Notes: a model not told the origin generated them from the sequence alone. Positions 33,695-42,958 are shown, numbered from the stretch's first letter. The stretch is DNA of 64,000 nt from Cribrihabitans_A pelagius (GCF_048820915.1 NZ_JBMERR010000023.1:1-64000); one strand, 5' to 3'. A program made the numbers and translations.

Positions 33695-33872
33695 ATGCCG
33701 TGACTAAACCCGTATTCGTGCCCAACCGCCCGGGCGCCGCGTGATCCGCCGCCATCGCGCAGTCTCCCCGAGGACCTTTAGCAGCGCAAGAAATTCCGCG
33801 CCTTCCCTGCCCTCTTACTGCACCGGGCGATTATTACAACAGGCGGCTGCACCGGGCATGCCGCCTGCGCGC

Positions 33873-34685
33873 TCAGGGCGCGGCAGGCTCCAGCAGCCCG
33901 CCCTGGCGCACCATGCGCACCTGTTTGGCGGCACCGGTGCGGTCGTCGGTCTCGATGAACACCCCCGACAGCGAGGCTTCGCCATTGGCCGGGGTGAAGC
34001 GGCTTTTCGGCATTCCGGTCACGAAGCGGCGCATCGGCTCGGTCTTTTCCATGCCGATCACCGAGTCGTAATCGCCGCACATGCCGGCATCGGTGATATA
34101 GGCGGTGCCCTTGGACAGCACCTGAGCGTCAGCCGTCGGCACATGGGTATGGGTGCCCACAACCAGCGAAGCGCGGCCGTTGCAGAAATGGCCCATCGCC
34201 ATCTTCTCGGAGGTGGCCTCGCAATGCATGTCGACAATCACCGCCTGCGCCAGCCCGCCGCGCGGATGCGACTTCAGCACCGCCTCAACCGCGCCGAACG
34301 GGTCGTCGAAGGCGCGCTTCATGAACACCTGGCCCAGCGCCTGGGTGACCAGAACCTTGCGGCCGCCCGGCGCGTCGAACAGGCGGAATCCCCGCCCCGG
34401 CGCGCCCTTGGCAAAGTTCAGGGGCCGGATGACGCGCGGCTCCTTTTCGATGAACTGCAGCATGTCCTTCTGGTCGAAGGCGTGGTCGCCCAGCGTCAGG
34501 CAGTCGACCCCCGCATCCAGCAGAAGCTTGGCGTGCTCGCCGCTCAGCCCCATGCCGTTGGAGGCGTTCTCGCCGTTCACAACCACGAAGTCGAGCCGCC
34601 ACTCCTGCCGCAGCTGCGGCAGGTTTTCGGTGACGGCACGGCGCCCGGCGCGGCCCATCACATCGCCTAGGAAAAGAATACGCAT
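33873..34685 (-). CDS. YmdB-family metallophosphoesterase (TIGR00282)
   Basis: A 270-residue cytoplasmic di-metal phosphodiesterase. MRILFLGDVMGRAGRRAV gives the first metal-binding Asp, then VVNGENASNGMG, LGDHAFDQ, VDMHCEATSEK and VVGTHTHVPTADAQVL: the whole metal-ligand series of YmdB/TIGR00282. YmdB hydrolyses 2',3'-cyclic nucleotides and affects biofilm and RNA decay in Bacillus; the function in alphaproteobacteria is not settled. The start at 34685 is set by the family N-terminus. Confidence 0.93.
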   Translation of the reverse strand: MRILFLGDVMGRAGRRAVTENLPQLRQEWRLDFVVVNGENASNGMGLSGEHAKLLLDAGVDCLTLGDHAFDQKDMLQFIEKEPRVIRPLNFAKGAPGRGFRLFDAPGGRKVLVTQALGQVFMKRAFDDPFGAVEAVLKSHPRGGLAQAVIVDMHCEATSEKMAMGHFCNGRASLVVGTHTHVPTADAQVLSKGTAYITDAGMCGDYDSVIGMEKTEPMRRFVTGMPKSRFTPANGEASLSGVFIETDDRTGAAKQVRMVRQGGLLEPAAP

Positions 34686-34759
34686 GCGCGGCTGGTAGGC
34701 AACGCGGGGCCAAAGAGCAAGGCCCCGCATCGTCAATTCACGCAGCTGTGGCGCCGCGG

Positions 34760-35257
34760 TCAGCTGTAGGCGCCAGCCGAATAGGTGAGCTCGTAGCCGT
34801 GCGAGTAGATCTCGAAGACGTTGCCGAAGGGGTCTTCGACATAGACCATGCGGTAGGGCTTTTCGCCCGGGAAGTATTCCCGCACCGGCATCCGCTGCTT
34901 GCCGCCGGCCTCGACGATCTTCCGGGCCAGGCCTTCGACGTCCGGGTCCTGCACACAAAAGTGGAAGACGCCGTGGCGGCGGAAGTCGAGGTTGTCCTTG
35001 GGCGCGTAGTTGCCCTCAAACTCGAAGAGCTCGATGCCGACGCGATCCGAAGTGGACATATGCGCGATGCGCAGCTTCGACCAGCCGGGGCCGAACACGT
35101 CCGTGCACATACGGCCGATGTCGCTGTCATCCTCGACCACTTCGGCGGGCTGCATGATGGTGTAGAACCCCATGACTTCGGAGTAGAATTTCACCGCCGC
35201 GTCCAGGTCCGGAACCGACAGGCCGATGTGGGAAAAGCTCTTGGGGGCCGGAAGCAT
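34760..35257 (-). CDS. VOC-superfamily (glyoxalase-like) protein
   Basis: A 165-residue cytoplasmic protein of the vicinal oxygen chelate fold. It opens with SFSHIGLSVPDLDAAVKFYS (His metal ligand), has a RVGIELFEFEGN strand and the second module HGVFHFCVQDPDVEGLARKI, and ends with YVEDPFGNVFEIYSHGYEL. Activity could be glyoxalase, dioxygenase or isomerase type. The ATG at 35257 has AAAGGAGACAATC upstream, better than the ATG at 35275. It is divergent from a LysR gene over a 111-base AT-rich spacer, which suggests that regulator controls it. Confidence 0.85.
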   Translation of the reverse strand: MLPAPKSFSHIGLSVPDLDAAVKFYSEVMGFYTIMQPAEVVEDDSDIGRMCTDVFGPGWSKLRIAHMSTSDRVGIELFEFEGNYAPKDNLDFRRHGVFHFCVQDPDVEGLARKIVEAGGKQRMPVREYFPGEKPYRMVYVEDPFGNVFEIYSHGYELTYSAGAYS

Positions 35258-35368
35258 GATTGTCTCCTTTTTCATGTTGGGGCCGTTTCTCGTGACCGGA
35301 GATACGCTTGACCCAAGCAAAAGCAAAATTATCATACCTAATGAAAATCATAACAAAACGGATTGCAT

Positions 35369-36256
35369 GTGCTGAACGCAAGCTGGCTGGAAACCTTCAC
35401 CGCGCTGAGCGAGCTGGACAGTTTCACCCGCACCGCGGCGCGGCTGAACATGACCCAGCCGGGGGTGTCGCAGCACGTGAAAAAGCTGGAGCAGCAGGTG
35501 GGCCAGCCCCTCCTCCTGCGCCATGGCAAGAGCTTCAGCTTGACCGGGGCAGGTGCCGCGCTCGCCGCCCTGGGCCGCCGCCGCCAGGCCGAGGAGGAGG
35601 CGCTGCGCCAGGAGCTGGGCCAGGACGATCCCGCCCGCGGGCGGGTGCGCATCGCCTGCCCCGGCGGCCTTGCGGTGCTGATCTACCGCGCGGCGGAGGC
35701 GCATCTGGCGCAGGCGCCCGGGCTGATGCTCTCGCTGCAAGCGGCACCGCAAGCGGCGATCGAGGCGCAGCTGCTGGCCGGGGAGCTGGACCTCGGCATC
35801 CTGCACCGCAAGCTGGAGGCGCCGCGGCTGACGGCAGAACCCCTGGGCCGCGACCGGCTGAACCTGATCCTGCCGCCGGGGAGCGAGGCCAAGCCAGCGT
35901 TCGACACGCTGCAGGCGCTGGGGATGATCGGCCACCCGGACGGCGCGGCGCTGGCGGACCGGCTGCTGGGCGCGAATTACCCCGGCTACCGCGGCGCCGC
36001 CGGGCTGCGCCAGCGCGCTTTCCTGAACCAGATCGGGCAGATCCTCGACCCGGTGGCGGCGGGGGCCGGCTACACCATCCTGCCGCAAAGCGCGGTGCTG
36101 GCGCAGTCCGCCCGGCGGGAGTTCCGCATCGCTGAGCTTGCGGCCCCCTTGGAGGACGACCTCTGGCTGCTCAGCCAGCACAGCACCCGCCCGCCGGCGC
36201 GGCTCACGTTCTTCGTGGAGGCGATCCGCGAGGTTTGCGCCGGGCTCGCCCGCTAG
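35369..36256 (+). CDS. LysR-family regulator
   Basis: A 295-residue LysR protein that begins LNASWLETFTALSELDSFTR. The helix-turn-helix is TAARLNMTQPGVSQHVKKLE, followed by a co-inducer domain. The GTG at 35369 fits the family start (MLNASWLETF); a TTG two codons earlier is possible. It is divergent from the VOC protein gene, its likely target. ATCATA direct repeats 16 bases apart in the spacer are possible contact points. Confidence 0.88.
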   Translation: MLNASWLETFTALSELDSFTRTAARLNMTQPGVSQHVKKLEQQVGQPLLLRHGKSFSLTGAGAALAALGRRRQAEEEALRQELGQDDPARGRVRIACPGGLAVLIYRAAEAHLAQAPGLMLSLQAAPQAAIEAQLLAGELDLGILHRKLEAPRLTAEPLGRDRLNLILPPGSEAKPAFDTLQALGMIGHPDGAALADRLLGANYPGYRGAAGLRQRAFLNQIGQILDPVAAGAGYTILPQSAVLAQSARREFRIAELAAPLEDDLWLLSQHSTRPPARLTFFVEAIREVCAGLAR

Positions 36257-36262
36257 CGGCGG

Positions 36263-36820
36263 TCAGAATTGCAGGACGCGGCTTTCGGTCACCACCATGT
36301 CGAGCGGCTGGTCGGTCGGCTCCAGGGGCAGGTTTTCGTCCTCTTGGGCGTCGAAGGCAAAACCAATCGCCAGCGTCGCCCGCTTGCCCCGCAGCATCTC
36401 CAGCGTGCGGTCGTAGAAGCCGCCGCCATAGCCCAGCCGCCCGCCGCGGCTGTCGAAGGCAACAAGCGGCACGATCAGGATTTCCGGCTCGAAAAAATCA
36501 TCCGCGGCCGGCACCTGCGCGCCGAAAGGCCCTTCGCGCAATGGAGCGTCCGGCTGCCAGCGGCTGAACTTCAGCGGCTGGCCCTTGCCGATGATCACCG
36601 GCACGCCAACGGGTCCATGCGCTGCGGCCTCGGCCATGGCGGGCACCGGGTCGATCTCGGTGCGGATCGGCAGGAAGCCGGACAGCGGCACCCCGCGGTA
36701 GCCCGCCAGCACCTCCGACAGGTGCCCGGCTGCGCCCGGCAGGCCCCGCGCGTGGGCCTCCTTGCGGCGGGCAAAGGCCGCCTTGCGCGCTGCGGCTTTG
36801 ATGGCACTCAGATCCGTCAT
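36263..36820 (-). CDS. 5-formyltetrahydrofolate cyclo-ligase
   Basis: This enzyme uses ATP to turn 5-formyl-THF into 5,10-methenyl-THF, recycling a folate storage form. The 185 residues have an N-terminal ARKAAFARRKEA basic helix, SGFLPIRTEIDP and the signature RLGYGGGFYDRTLEML. The length is typical. It lies six bases from the convergent LysR stop. In many proteobacteria this gene neighbours 6S RNA, but none is recognisable here: MgtE follows 50 bases upstream. Confidence 0.95.
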   Translation of the reverse strand: MTDLSAIKAAARKAAFARRKEAHARGLPGAAGHLSEVLAGYRGVPLSGFLPIRTEIDPVPAMAEAAAHGPVGVPVIIGKGQPLKFSRWQPDAPLREGPFGAQVPAADDFFEPEILIVPLVAFDSRGGRLGYGGGFYDRTLEMLRGKRATLAIGFAFDAQEDENLPLEPTDQPLDMVVTESRVLQF

Positions 36821-36870
36821 TCCTGCTCTCCTCCAACTCGCTCCGGGGTCAGCCCGTTACAGCAGCACCA

Positions 36871-38262
36871 TCACAACAGCACCACCGCGGCCAGCCCCAA
36901 GAACGCAAAGAATCCGACCACATCTGTCACCGTGGTGACAAAGGCGCCGGACGCCAGGGCGGGGTCGATGCCCATCTTCTCCAGTAGGACCGGGATCACC
37001 GTCCCTGCGAGCCCGGCAACGACCAGATTGACCACCATCGCGACGGCAATCACCACGCCCAGCATCGGCGAGCCGAACCAGGCCAGCCCCACGATGCCCA
37101 TGAGCACCGCAAAGATCACCCCGTTGATCAGCCCCACCAGCACCTCGCGGCGGATCACCCGCCAGACGTTGGAGCCGGTGAGGTCGCGGGTTGCCATCGC
37201 CCGCACCGCCACGGTGAGCGACTGGGTGCCCGCGTTGCCGCCCATCGAGGCAACAATCGGCATCAGCACCGCGAGCGCCACGAACTGGGCAATGGTCGCC
37301 TCGAACTGGGCAATCACCAGGGACGCCAGCACCGCCGTCACCAGGTTCACCGCCAGCCAGGGAAAGCGGCGCTTGGTGGTGTCGATCACCTTGTCCGACA
37401 GCGAGCTTTCCTCGCCCACACCGGCCAGGCGCAGGATGTCCTCCTCGTGTTCCTCGTCCAGCACGATCATCGCGTCGTCGATGGTGATGACGCCGACCAG
37501 CCGCCCCTCGCCGTCAACCACGGGGGCGGAGATCAGGTGGTACTGATTGAAGGCATAGGCCACGTCTTCCTCGTCCTGGTCGGCCGGGATCACCTGGAAG
37601 GTGTCCTCCACCAATTCGGTGAGCGGCACCTCGCGCCTGGTGGCCATGATCCGGCCGAGGGTCACGTTGCCGACCGGATGGGTGCGCGGGTCGATCAGGA
37701 TCACGTGGTAGAACTGCTCCGGCAGGTTCTCGGACTCGCGCATGAAGTCGATGGCCTGGCCGACGTTCCAATGCTCCGGCGCCATCACCACTTCGCGCTG
37801 CATCAGGCGGCCGGCGGAGTTTTCCGGGTAGCTTAGCGATTGTTCGACCGCGACCCGGTCGGAATCCTCCAGAACATCGAGGATGGCTTCCTGCTGCGGC
37901 TCTTCCAGGTCCTCCAGAAGATCAACAACATCGTCGCTTTCCAGCTCCCGCACCGCGTCGGCCAGCACCGCGGGCGACAGCAGCGAAATCACTTCCTCGC
38001 GGATGCTTTCGTCCAATTCCGACAGGATTTCGCCGTCGAACTCGCGGCCATAAAGCTGGATCAGCCGGGCCCGGTCATAAGCGCTGATCTGTTCCAGGAA
38101 GTCGGCGATATCGGCCGCGTGGAGCGGCTCCATCAGTTCGGTCAGCCCGGCCTGATCGCCCGCCTCCACCGCGGCAAGGATGGCGCTGGCGCGTTTGCGG
38201 TCCAGCTCGTAGGCGTCGTCCTGGCCCGGCTCGGTGCCGGTGATATTGTCGCCGCTGCTCAT
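36871..38262 (-). CDS. mgtE: Magnesium transporter MgtE
   Basis: A 463-residue Mg2+ channel. The N-terminal acidic superhelical domain (about 20-145) has ELMEPLHAADIADFLEQI and GEILSELDESIREEVISLL. Two CBS domains follow (about 150-270; NVTLGRIMATRREVPLTEL and GEGRLVGVITIDDAMIVLDE). Five membrane helices from about 300 contain PIVASMGGNAGTQSLTVAVR, the pore motif. All parts are present, so it should be functional. It begins at 38262; no Mg2+-sensing leader is recognisable upstream. Confidence 0.96.
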   Translation of the reverse strand: MSSGDNITGTEPGQDDAYELDRKRASAILAAVEAGDQAGLTELMEPLHAADIADFLEQISAYDRARLIQLYGREFDGEILSELDESIREEVISLLSPAVLADAVRELESDDVVDLLEDLEEPQQEAILDVLEDSDRVAVEQSLSYPENSAGRLMQREVVMAPEHWNVGQAIDFMRESENLPEQFYHVILIDPRTHPVGNVTLGRIMATRREVPLTELVEDTFQVIPADQDEEDVAYAFNQYHLISAPVVDGEGRLVGVITIDDAMIVLDEEHEEDILRLAGVGEESSLSDKVIDTTKRRFPWLAVNLVTAVLASLVIAQFEATIAQFVALAVLMPIVASMGGNAGTQSLTVAVRAMATRDLTGSNVWRVIRREVLVGLINGVIFAVLMGIVGLAWFGSPMLGVVIAVAMVVNLVVAGLAGTVIPVLLEKMGIDPALASGAFVTTVTDVVGFFAFLGLAAVVLL

Positions 38263-38403
38263 GCGATCTCGCGCCCCCTTGTGTCTTTGCCTGCAAAATA
38301 GAAGAAGCTGTTTCCGGAAAACAATGGGGATGGCATAATTTACCGGACCCTGAGCGCGCGCCTATCCCGGGTGCAGCGGTTTGGCAAGCAGCGGGGAGCA
38401 CAG

Positions 38404-39690
38404 ATGAACGGCGATTTCATACTGGCGGGGCAGGTTCTGAGCTTTCGCCATTCCCCCTTCACGGGCGAAGATCCGGACGCGGCCGCGGTGCTGGCAGAGG
38501 CAGTGGCGATTTCCGGCGGCCGTATTGCCGGCACTGGCAGCAAAGCGCAGATGCAGGCGCTGCTGCCCGGCGCGCAAGTGACGGATCACGGCCGCAAGCT
38601 GATCCTCGCAGGTTTCGTCGATGCCCATGTGCACTACCCCCAGACGGCCATCATCGCGAGCTGGGGCAAGCGGCTGATCGACTGGCTGAACAGCTACACG
38701 TTCCCGGAGGAGATGCGCTTTGGCAACCGCGCCTATGCCGGAGAGATCGCCGCCCGCTACCTGGACCTCGCCGCCGCCCATGGCACCACCACGGTGTGCA
38801 GCTACTGCACCATTCACCCCGAAAGCGTGGATGCATTCTTCTCGGCCGCTGAGGCGCGCGGGCAGCGCGTGGTGGCGGGCAAGACGTGCATGGACCGCAA
38901 CGCGCCCGAGGGTTTGCGCGACACGGCGCAGTCGGCTTATGACGCCTCGGAAGCGCTGATCCGGCGCTGGCACGGGGTGGACCGGCTGCAATATGCGATC
39001 ACGCCGCGGTTTTCTCCCACCTCCACGCCCGAACAGCTGGAGGCGCTGGGGGCGCTCTGGGGCCAGCACCCCGGGTGCCTGATGCAGACCCATCTGAGCG
39101 AGCAGACCGATGAAATCGCCTGGGTGAAATCCCTCTTCCCGCAGGCCCGCGATTATCTGGACACTTATGAGGAATACGGCCTGCTCGGCGCCCGCGGCGT
39201 CTATGGCCACGCCATCCACCTGGAGGAGCGCGAGCGCCACCGCCTGCGCGAATACGGCGCTGCCCTGGTGCATTGCCCGACCTCGAACACTTTCATCGGC
39301 TCGGGGCTGTTCAACATGGCCGGGCTGATTGCCGAAGGCCAGCGCATCGGGCTCGCCACCGACACCGGCGGCGGGTCGAGTTTTTCGATGCTGCGCACCA
39401 TGGCCGCAGCCTACGAGGTCGGCCAGCTGCGCGGCACACCGCTGCACGCGGCGCAGCTCCTTTGGCTGGCGACGCAAGGCTCCGCCGCAGCGCTGCGGCT
39501 GGACGGGATGGTCGGCAATATTGCACAAGGCATGGAGGCGGATCTGGTGGTGCTGGACCTGGCCTCCACCCCGGCGATCGCGCAGCGCTCCGCCCGGGCT
39601 GAAGACCTGTGGGAAGCGGTCTTCCCGACCATCATGATGGGGGATGACCGCGCCATTGCCGAAGTCTGGATCAACGGCCAGCGGGTTTAG
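38404..39690 (+). CDS. guaD: Guanine deaminase
   Basis: This cytoplasmic zinc enzyme turns guanine into xanthine plus ammonia. The 428 residues of amidohydrolase fold carry GFVDAHVHYPQTAIIAS (metal ligands), TTTVCSYCTIHPESVDAFF, QTHLSEQTDEI, the SNTFIGSGLFNM block and DTGGGSSFSML, all characteristic of GuaD. The start at 38404 has GCGGGGAG upstream and gives the usual length. It is convergent with the 8-oxoguanine deaminase gene: together they form a small purine-base deamination locus. Confidence 0.94.
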   Translation: MNGDFILAGQVLSFRHSPFTGEDPDAAAVLAEAVAISGGRIAGTGSKAQMQALLPGAQVTDHGRKLILAGFVDAHVHYPQTAIIASWGKRLIDWLNSYTFPEEMRFGNRAYAGEIAARYLDLAAAHGTTTVCSYCTIHPESVDAFFSAAEARGQRVVAGKTCMDRNAPEGLRDTAQSAYDASEALIRRWHGVDRLQYAITPRFSPTSTPEQLEALGALWGQHPGCLMQTHLSEQTDEIAWVKSLFPQARDYLDTYEEYGLLGARGVYGHAIHLEERERHRLREYGAALVHCPTSNTFIGSGLFNMAGLIAEGQRIGLATDTGGGSSFSMLRTMAAAYEVGQLRGTPLHAAQLLWLATQGSAAALRLDGMVGNIAQGMEADLVVLDLASTPAIAQRSARAEDLWEAVFPTIMMGDDRAIAEVWINGQRV

Positions 39691-39738
39691 GAGAGGCGCT
39701 CGCGCGCCTCTGCCTCCGGCGGGAGTATTTTCAGCAAG
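39691..39738 (+). repeat. Dispersed repeat family 2, full copy
   Basis: It starts at the base after the guaD stop: GAGAGGCGC, loop, GCGCCTC hairpin, TGCCTCCGGCGGGAGTATTT, then TCAGCAAG. It differs at only three or so positions from the copy at 23547-23595. It probably also acts as a terminator for guaD. Confidence 0.85.
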
Positions 39739-41071
39739 ATGATGCGAGCGCCCTTGCCATCCCGCCGTGGCGCTCGATCAGCCGCGGGAGGTCCAGTGTG
39801 GTGACCTCGCCGCCGCGGATGATCTGGCGGCCTTCGACAAACAAGTGCTTCACCTGCGCGGGCCCCGCGAGCAGCAGCGCCGCCGCATCCCAGCTGCCGC
39901 TGGAGGCGACGCCCCGCACGTCCCAGACCGCGATATCGGCGCGTTTGCCGGCTTCCAGCCGCCCGCAGTCAGGACGGCCCAGCACATCGGCGCCGCCGCG
40001 GGTGGCCATCTCCAGCGCCTCATAGGCGCTCATCGCGTCAGCCCCATTGGCCACCCGCTGCAGCAGCAGCGCCTGGCGCGCCTCACCGCTGAGGCTGGCC
40101 ATGTCATTGCTGGCGGAGCCATCCACTCCCAGCCCCACCGGCACGCCGGCATCCCGCATCTCGCGCACCGGTGCGATGCCGCTGCCAAGGCGGCAGTTCG
40201 AGCACGGGCAATGCGCCACGCCGGTGCGGGTTCTGGCAAAGAGATCAATCTCCTGCGGGTTCAGCTTCACGCAATGCGCGTGCCAGACGTCATCGCCGGT
40301 CCAGCCCAGGCCCTCGGCGTATTGACCGGGGCGGCAGCCGAATTGCGCCTCGGAATAGGCGATGTCCTCATCGCTCTCGGCCAGGTGCGTGTGCAGCATC
40401 ACCCCCTTGTCGCGGGCCAGCAGCGCGGCATCGCGCATCAGCTCGCGGCTGACCGAGAAGGGCGAACAAGGCGCAAGGCCGACGCGGCACATCGAGCCTT
40501 CGGCAGGATCGTGGAAGGCATCCACCACCCGGATCATGTCGTCAAGAATGGCGCGCTCGTCCTCGACCAGGCTGTCCGGCGGCAGGCCGCCATCGCTTTC
40601 GCCAATGCTCATCGCGCCGCGGGTCGGTTGGAAGCGCAGACCAACCTCGAGCGCCGCCTCAATGGTGTCCTCCAGCCGCGCGCCATTGGGGTAGAGATAG
40701 AGGTGATCGGAGCTGAGCGTGCAGCCCGACAGCGCCAGCTCCGCAAGGCCGAGCTGGGCAGAGACGAACATCTCCTCCGGTCCGAAGCGCGCCCAGATCG
40801 GGTAGAGCCGCTGCAGCCAGCCAAACAGCAGCGCGTCCTGCGCGCCCGGCACCGCGCGGGTGAGGTTCTGGTAAAGATGGTGGTGAGTGTTCACCAGGCC
40901 CGGCGTCACCACGCAGCCGCGGCCAGAGACCACCTCGCCCGCGGTCTGCAGCCCCTGCCCCACCTCGACGATCCGGCCGCCGCGGATCAGCACGTCGGCA
41001 TTGTGCAGCACCCGGCGGGCGTCATCCATGGTGAGGATGGTATCGGCGTTCTGAATCAGGAATTCGGTCAT
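39731..41071 (-). CDS. 8-oxoguanine deaminase
   Basis: A 446-residue amidohydrolase. PGLVNTHHHLYQNLTRAVPG is the metal-binding start of the 8-oxoguanine deaminase group. SGCTLSSDHLYLYPNG, GLAPCSPFSVS, HTHLAESDEDI and GVDGSASNDMASL complete the family pattern. Activity: 8-oxoguanine to urate, a clean-up of oxidised guanine; related deaminases such as the triazine hydrolases are less likely. The start at 41071 is preferred to the 22-codon longer frame. Upstream lies an inverted repeat (41075-41115) that may be an operator. Confidence 0.88.
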   Translation of the reverse strand: MTEFLIQNADTILTMDDARRVLHNADVLIRGGRIVEVGQGLQTAGEVVSGRGCVVTPGLVNTHHHLYQNLTRAVPGAQDALLFGWLQRLYPIWARFGPEEMFVSAQLGLAELALSGCTLSSDHLYLYPNGARLEDTIEAALEVGLRFQPTRGAMSIGESDGGLPPDSLVEDERAILDDMIRVVDAFHDPAEGSMCRVGLAPCSPFSVSRELMRDAALLARDKGVMLHTHLAESDEDIAYSEAQFGCRPGQYAEGLGWTGDDVWHAHCVKLNPQEIDLFARTRTGVAHCPCSNCRLGSGIAPVREMRDAGVPVGLGVDGSASNDMASLSGEARQALLLQRVANGADAMSAYEALEMATRGGADVLGRPDCGRLEAGKRADIAVWDVRGVASSGSWDAAALLLAGPAQVKHLFVEGRQIIRGGEVTTLDLPRLIERHGGMARALASSC

Positions 41072-41074
41072 GTT

Positions 41075-41115
41075 CACACACTCCAAGGACCAGCCCGCTT
41101 CATTGGAATGTGTGG
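41075..41115. promoter_or_regulatory. Inverted repeat upstream of 8-oxoguanine deaminase
   Basis: CACACACTCCAAGG (41075-41088) and CATTGGAATGTGTGG (41101-41115) are inverted copies of a CACACAyTCCAAkG box. They lie directly before the start codon at 41071, in a position suited to an operator or an mRNA hairpin. Confidence 0.5.
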
Positions 41116-41187
41116 AAAGCCAGCGGAAAACGGGCACAAGAACCGGCTTGAGGACAAATTAACGGCCGCGCGCCGCCGCGGCAAGCC

Positions 41188-41979
41188 TCAGTCTTCTTGA
41201 AGCAGTTTCAACGCAGCGGCGTGAATTTCGGGATTGGCGGCGGCGAGAACCTGACCGCCGTCATGGGCCGGGCCGCCCTGCCAGCTGGTGACGAGGCCGC
41301 CCGCGGCCTCGATCACCGCAATCGGGGCCTGGATGTCGTAGGCGTTGAGTCCGGCTTCGATCACCAGGTCGATCTGCCCGGCTGCGAGCAGCGCATAGGC
41401 GTAGCAATCGGTGCCATAGCGGGTGAGCCGCGCCTCTGCCGCGACGCGCTCGAAGGCGGCGCGCTCTGCCGGGGTGCCGACTTCCGGGAATGTGGTGAAG
41501 AGGATCGCCTCTTCCAGCGGGCGCGGCGGGCGGGCACGCAGGCGCCGCTCGCCCAGCGGCCCGGTCATCGCGGCCACACCGGGCGCGCCGGTGAAGCGCT
41601 CGCCCGTGTAGGGCTGGTCGATCACGCCCAGAACCGGCCCGCTGTGATCGGAGAGCGCAATCAGCACGCCCCAGGTCGGAGTGCCGCTGAGGAAGGCGCG
41701 GGTGCCGTCGATCGGATCCAGCACCCAGGTGCGGCCGCTGCTGCCCTTGGCAGCGCCGAATTCCTCGCCCAGGATACCGTCCCGCGGGCGCAGCTCCGCC
41801 AGCACCGCGCGCATCGCCTGTTCGGCGGCGCGGTCGGCGGCGGTGACCGGATCAAAGCCGCTGCTCAGCTTGTTCTCGGCCTCCAGGCCTTCGGCGCGGA
41901 AGTACGGCAGGATGGCCGCGCGGGCGGCATCGGCCATCCGGTGGGCGACCTCGAGATCGGAGAATGCGGAATCTGTCAT
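41188..41979 (-). CDS. hisN: Inositol-phosphatase-family histidinol-phosphatase (HisN type)
   Basis: A 263-residue Mg2+-dependent phosphatase of the inositol monophosphatase family, most like HisN, which removes phosphate from histidinol phosphate. Metal-site motifs: GEEFG (Glu-72/73), WVLDPIDGTRAFLSGTPTWG (Asp-88, Asp-91) and LNAYDIQAPIAVIEAAGG. The FLSGTPTWG following the DPIDGT is typical of HisN rather than true IMPases. The start at 41979 removes a 12-residue leader. It is alone on the strand between two other units. Confidence 0.87.
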   Translation of the reverse strand: MTDSAFSDLEVAHRMADAARAAILPYFRAEGLEAENKLSSGFDPVTAADRAAEQAMRAVLAELRPRDGILGEEFGAAKGSSGRTWVLDPIDGTRAFLSGTPTWGVLIALSDHSGPVLGVIDQPYTGERFTGAPGVAAMTGPLGERRLRARPPRPLEEAILFTTFPEVGTPAERAAFERVAAEARLTRYGTDCYAYALLAAGQIDLVIEAGLNAYDIQAPIAVIEAAGGLVTSWQGGPAHDGGQVLAAANPEIHAAALKLLQED

Positions 41980-42027
41980 GCTGCAACGGGTGCCACCGCG
42001 GGGCGGGGTTTTCAAGAGGGCAGCGGT

Positions 42028-42055
42028 TTGGCAGCCCGTGCCGGGGGGCTGCCAA
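42028..42055. terminator. Hairpin between the XRE gene and hisN
   Basis: TTGGCAGCCC (42028-42037) pairs with GGGCTGCCAA (42046-42055). It lies 178 bases after the XRE gene stop and before hisN, both on the minus strand. No T-run follows. Confidence 0.45.
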
Positions 42056-42232
42056 TTGGACGCGAAAATGCCCGGCCGCCTTCACACGGTCCGGGCAGAT
42101 CCTTGTTTTGCGGATGTCGCGGGCGTGGTGCCGGCCAGCCGGTTCAGCGGCTGGGTTTCAATCCCGCTTTTCAACCCGCGATGCGGGCTGTAGGACAGGC
42201 CAGCCGGGGCATGGCCAAAATTAGTCCTGGTT

Positions 42233-42604
42233 TCAGGCGGCGTCGCTCAGCACGCGGGCCAGTTCGAACAGGCGGCGGCGCTGGTTTTCCGGGATCGCGT
42301 AGTAGGAGCGCACCAGGTCCAGTGCTTCCTTGTCGCCCATCAGATCCTCAGGCACGGCGGCCTTGTCGGCGGGCGCCTTGGCCTCGTCCTGCAAGCCTTC
42401 GAAGAAGAAGCTCACCGGCACGTCGAGGGCGTCGGAAATGTCCCAAAGCCGGGACGCGCTGACGCGGTTTGCGCCAGTTTCATACTTCTGGATTTGTTGA
42501 AATTTGATGCCAACCTGCTCAGCAAGCTGTTGTTGTGTCATGCCGATGAGCCAGCGGCGGTGACGAATGCGCTTTCCCACGTGCACGTCTACGGGATGAG
42601 CCAT
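42233..42604 (-). CDS. XRE-family transcription regulator
   Basis: A 123-residue DNA-binding protein. The helix-turn-helix RHRRWLIGMTQQQLAEQVGI plus KFQQIQKYETGANRVSASRL (about 13-52) is followed by a short variable tail that ends in YAIPENQRRRLFELARVLSD. This form is common in Rhodobacterales, usually without an adjacent target. The ATG at 42604 is preceded by TAGGAGAAACGC, a good site. The promoter lies in the 354-base spacer upstream. Confidence 0.9.
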   Translation of the reverse strand: MAHPVDVHVGKRIRHRRWLIGMTQQQLAEQVGIKFQQIQKYETGANRVSASRLWDISDALDVPVSFFFEGLQDEAKAPADKAAVPEDLMGDKEALDLVRSYYAIPENQRRRLFELARVLSDAA

Positions 42605-42958
42605 GCGTTTCTCCTAAGTCTGAAATTCAGGCTGCAGCCCGAAGCGCCCCTAAATCCAACACCTTGACCAGGCGCATCCCATCATGTGCCACGAGCAAGC
42701 TTCCCCATCTGAGCGTTCCGGGGTCAACCCCTGTGAAAATAGTACAACCCTTGCGATTGAATTCAAGGCTGCCGTCGCCCGGGCCCGCCGCCGCGGGGTC
42801 AACCGCATGATTTCATGTATCATTTTTTTAAACGTTTTATTGCCAAGCGCCTGCCGATCCCCTACCTCCCCAGAAATAGCGAGGTGTTTCCGGTTTCAGG
42901 GCCCCGTCAGAGTGACCCGGCGAATCGCCCTGATTCCCGCAATAGGTGAGGAGAGAAT
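42605..42958. other. 354-base divergent spacer between the XRE and quinone reductase genes
   Basis: No gene seen. It holds two direct copies of GGGGTCAACC (42720-42729 and 42795-42804) and an AT-rich stretch (42807-42843) with a run of seven T, likely promoter elements for the genes on each side. Confidence 0.5.

Noticed and set aside
36821..36870. 6S RNA expected next to the 5-formyl-THF cyclo-ligase gene
   Set aside because: Only 50 bases separate the genes upstream and seven downstream, so there is no room for a 6S RNA.
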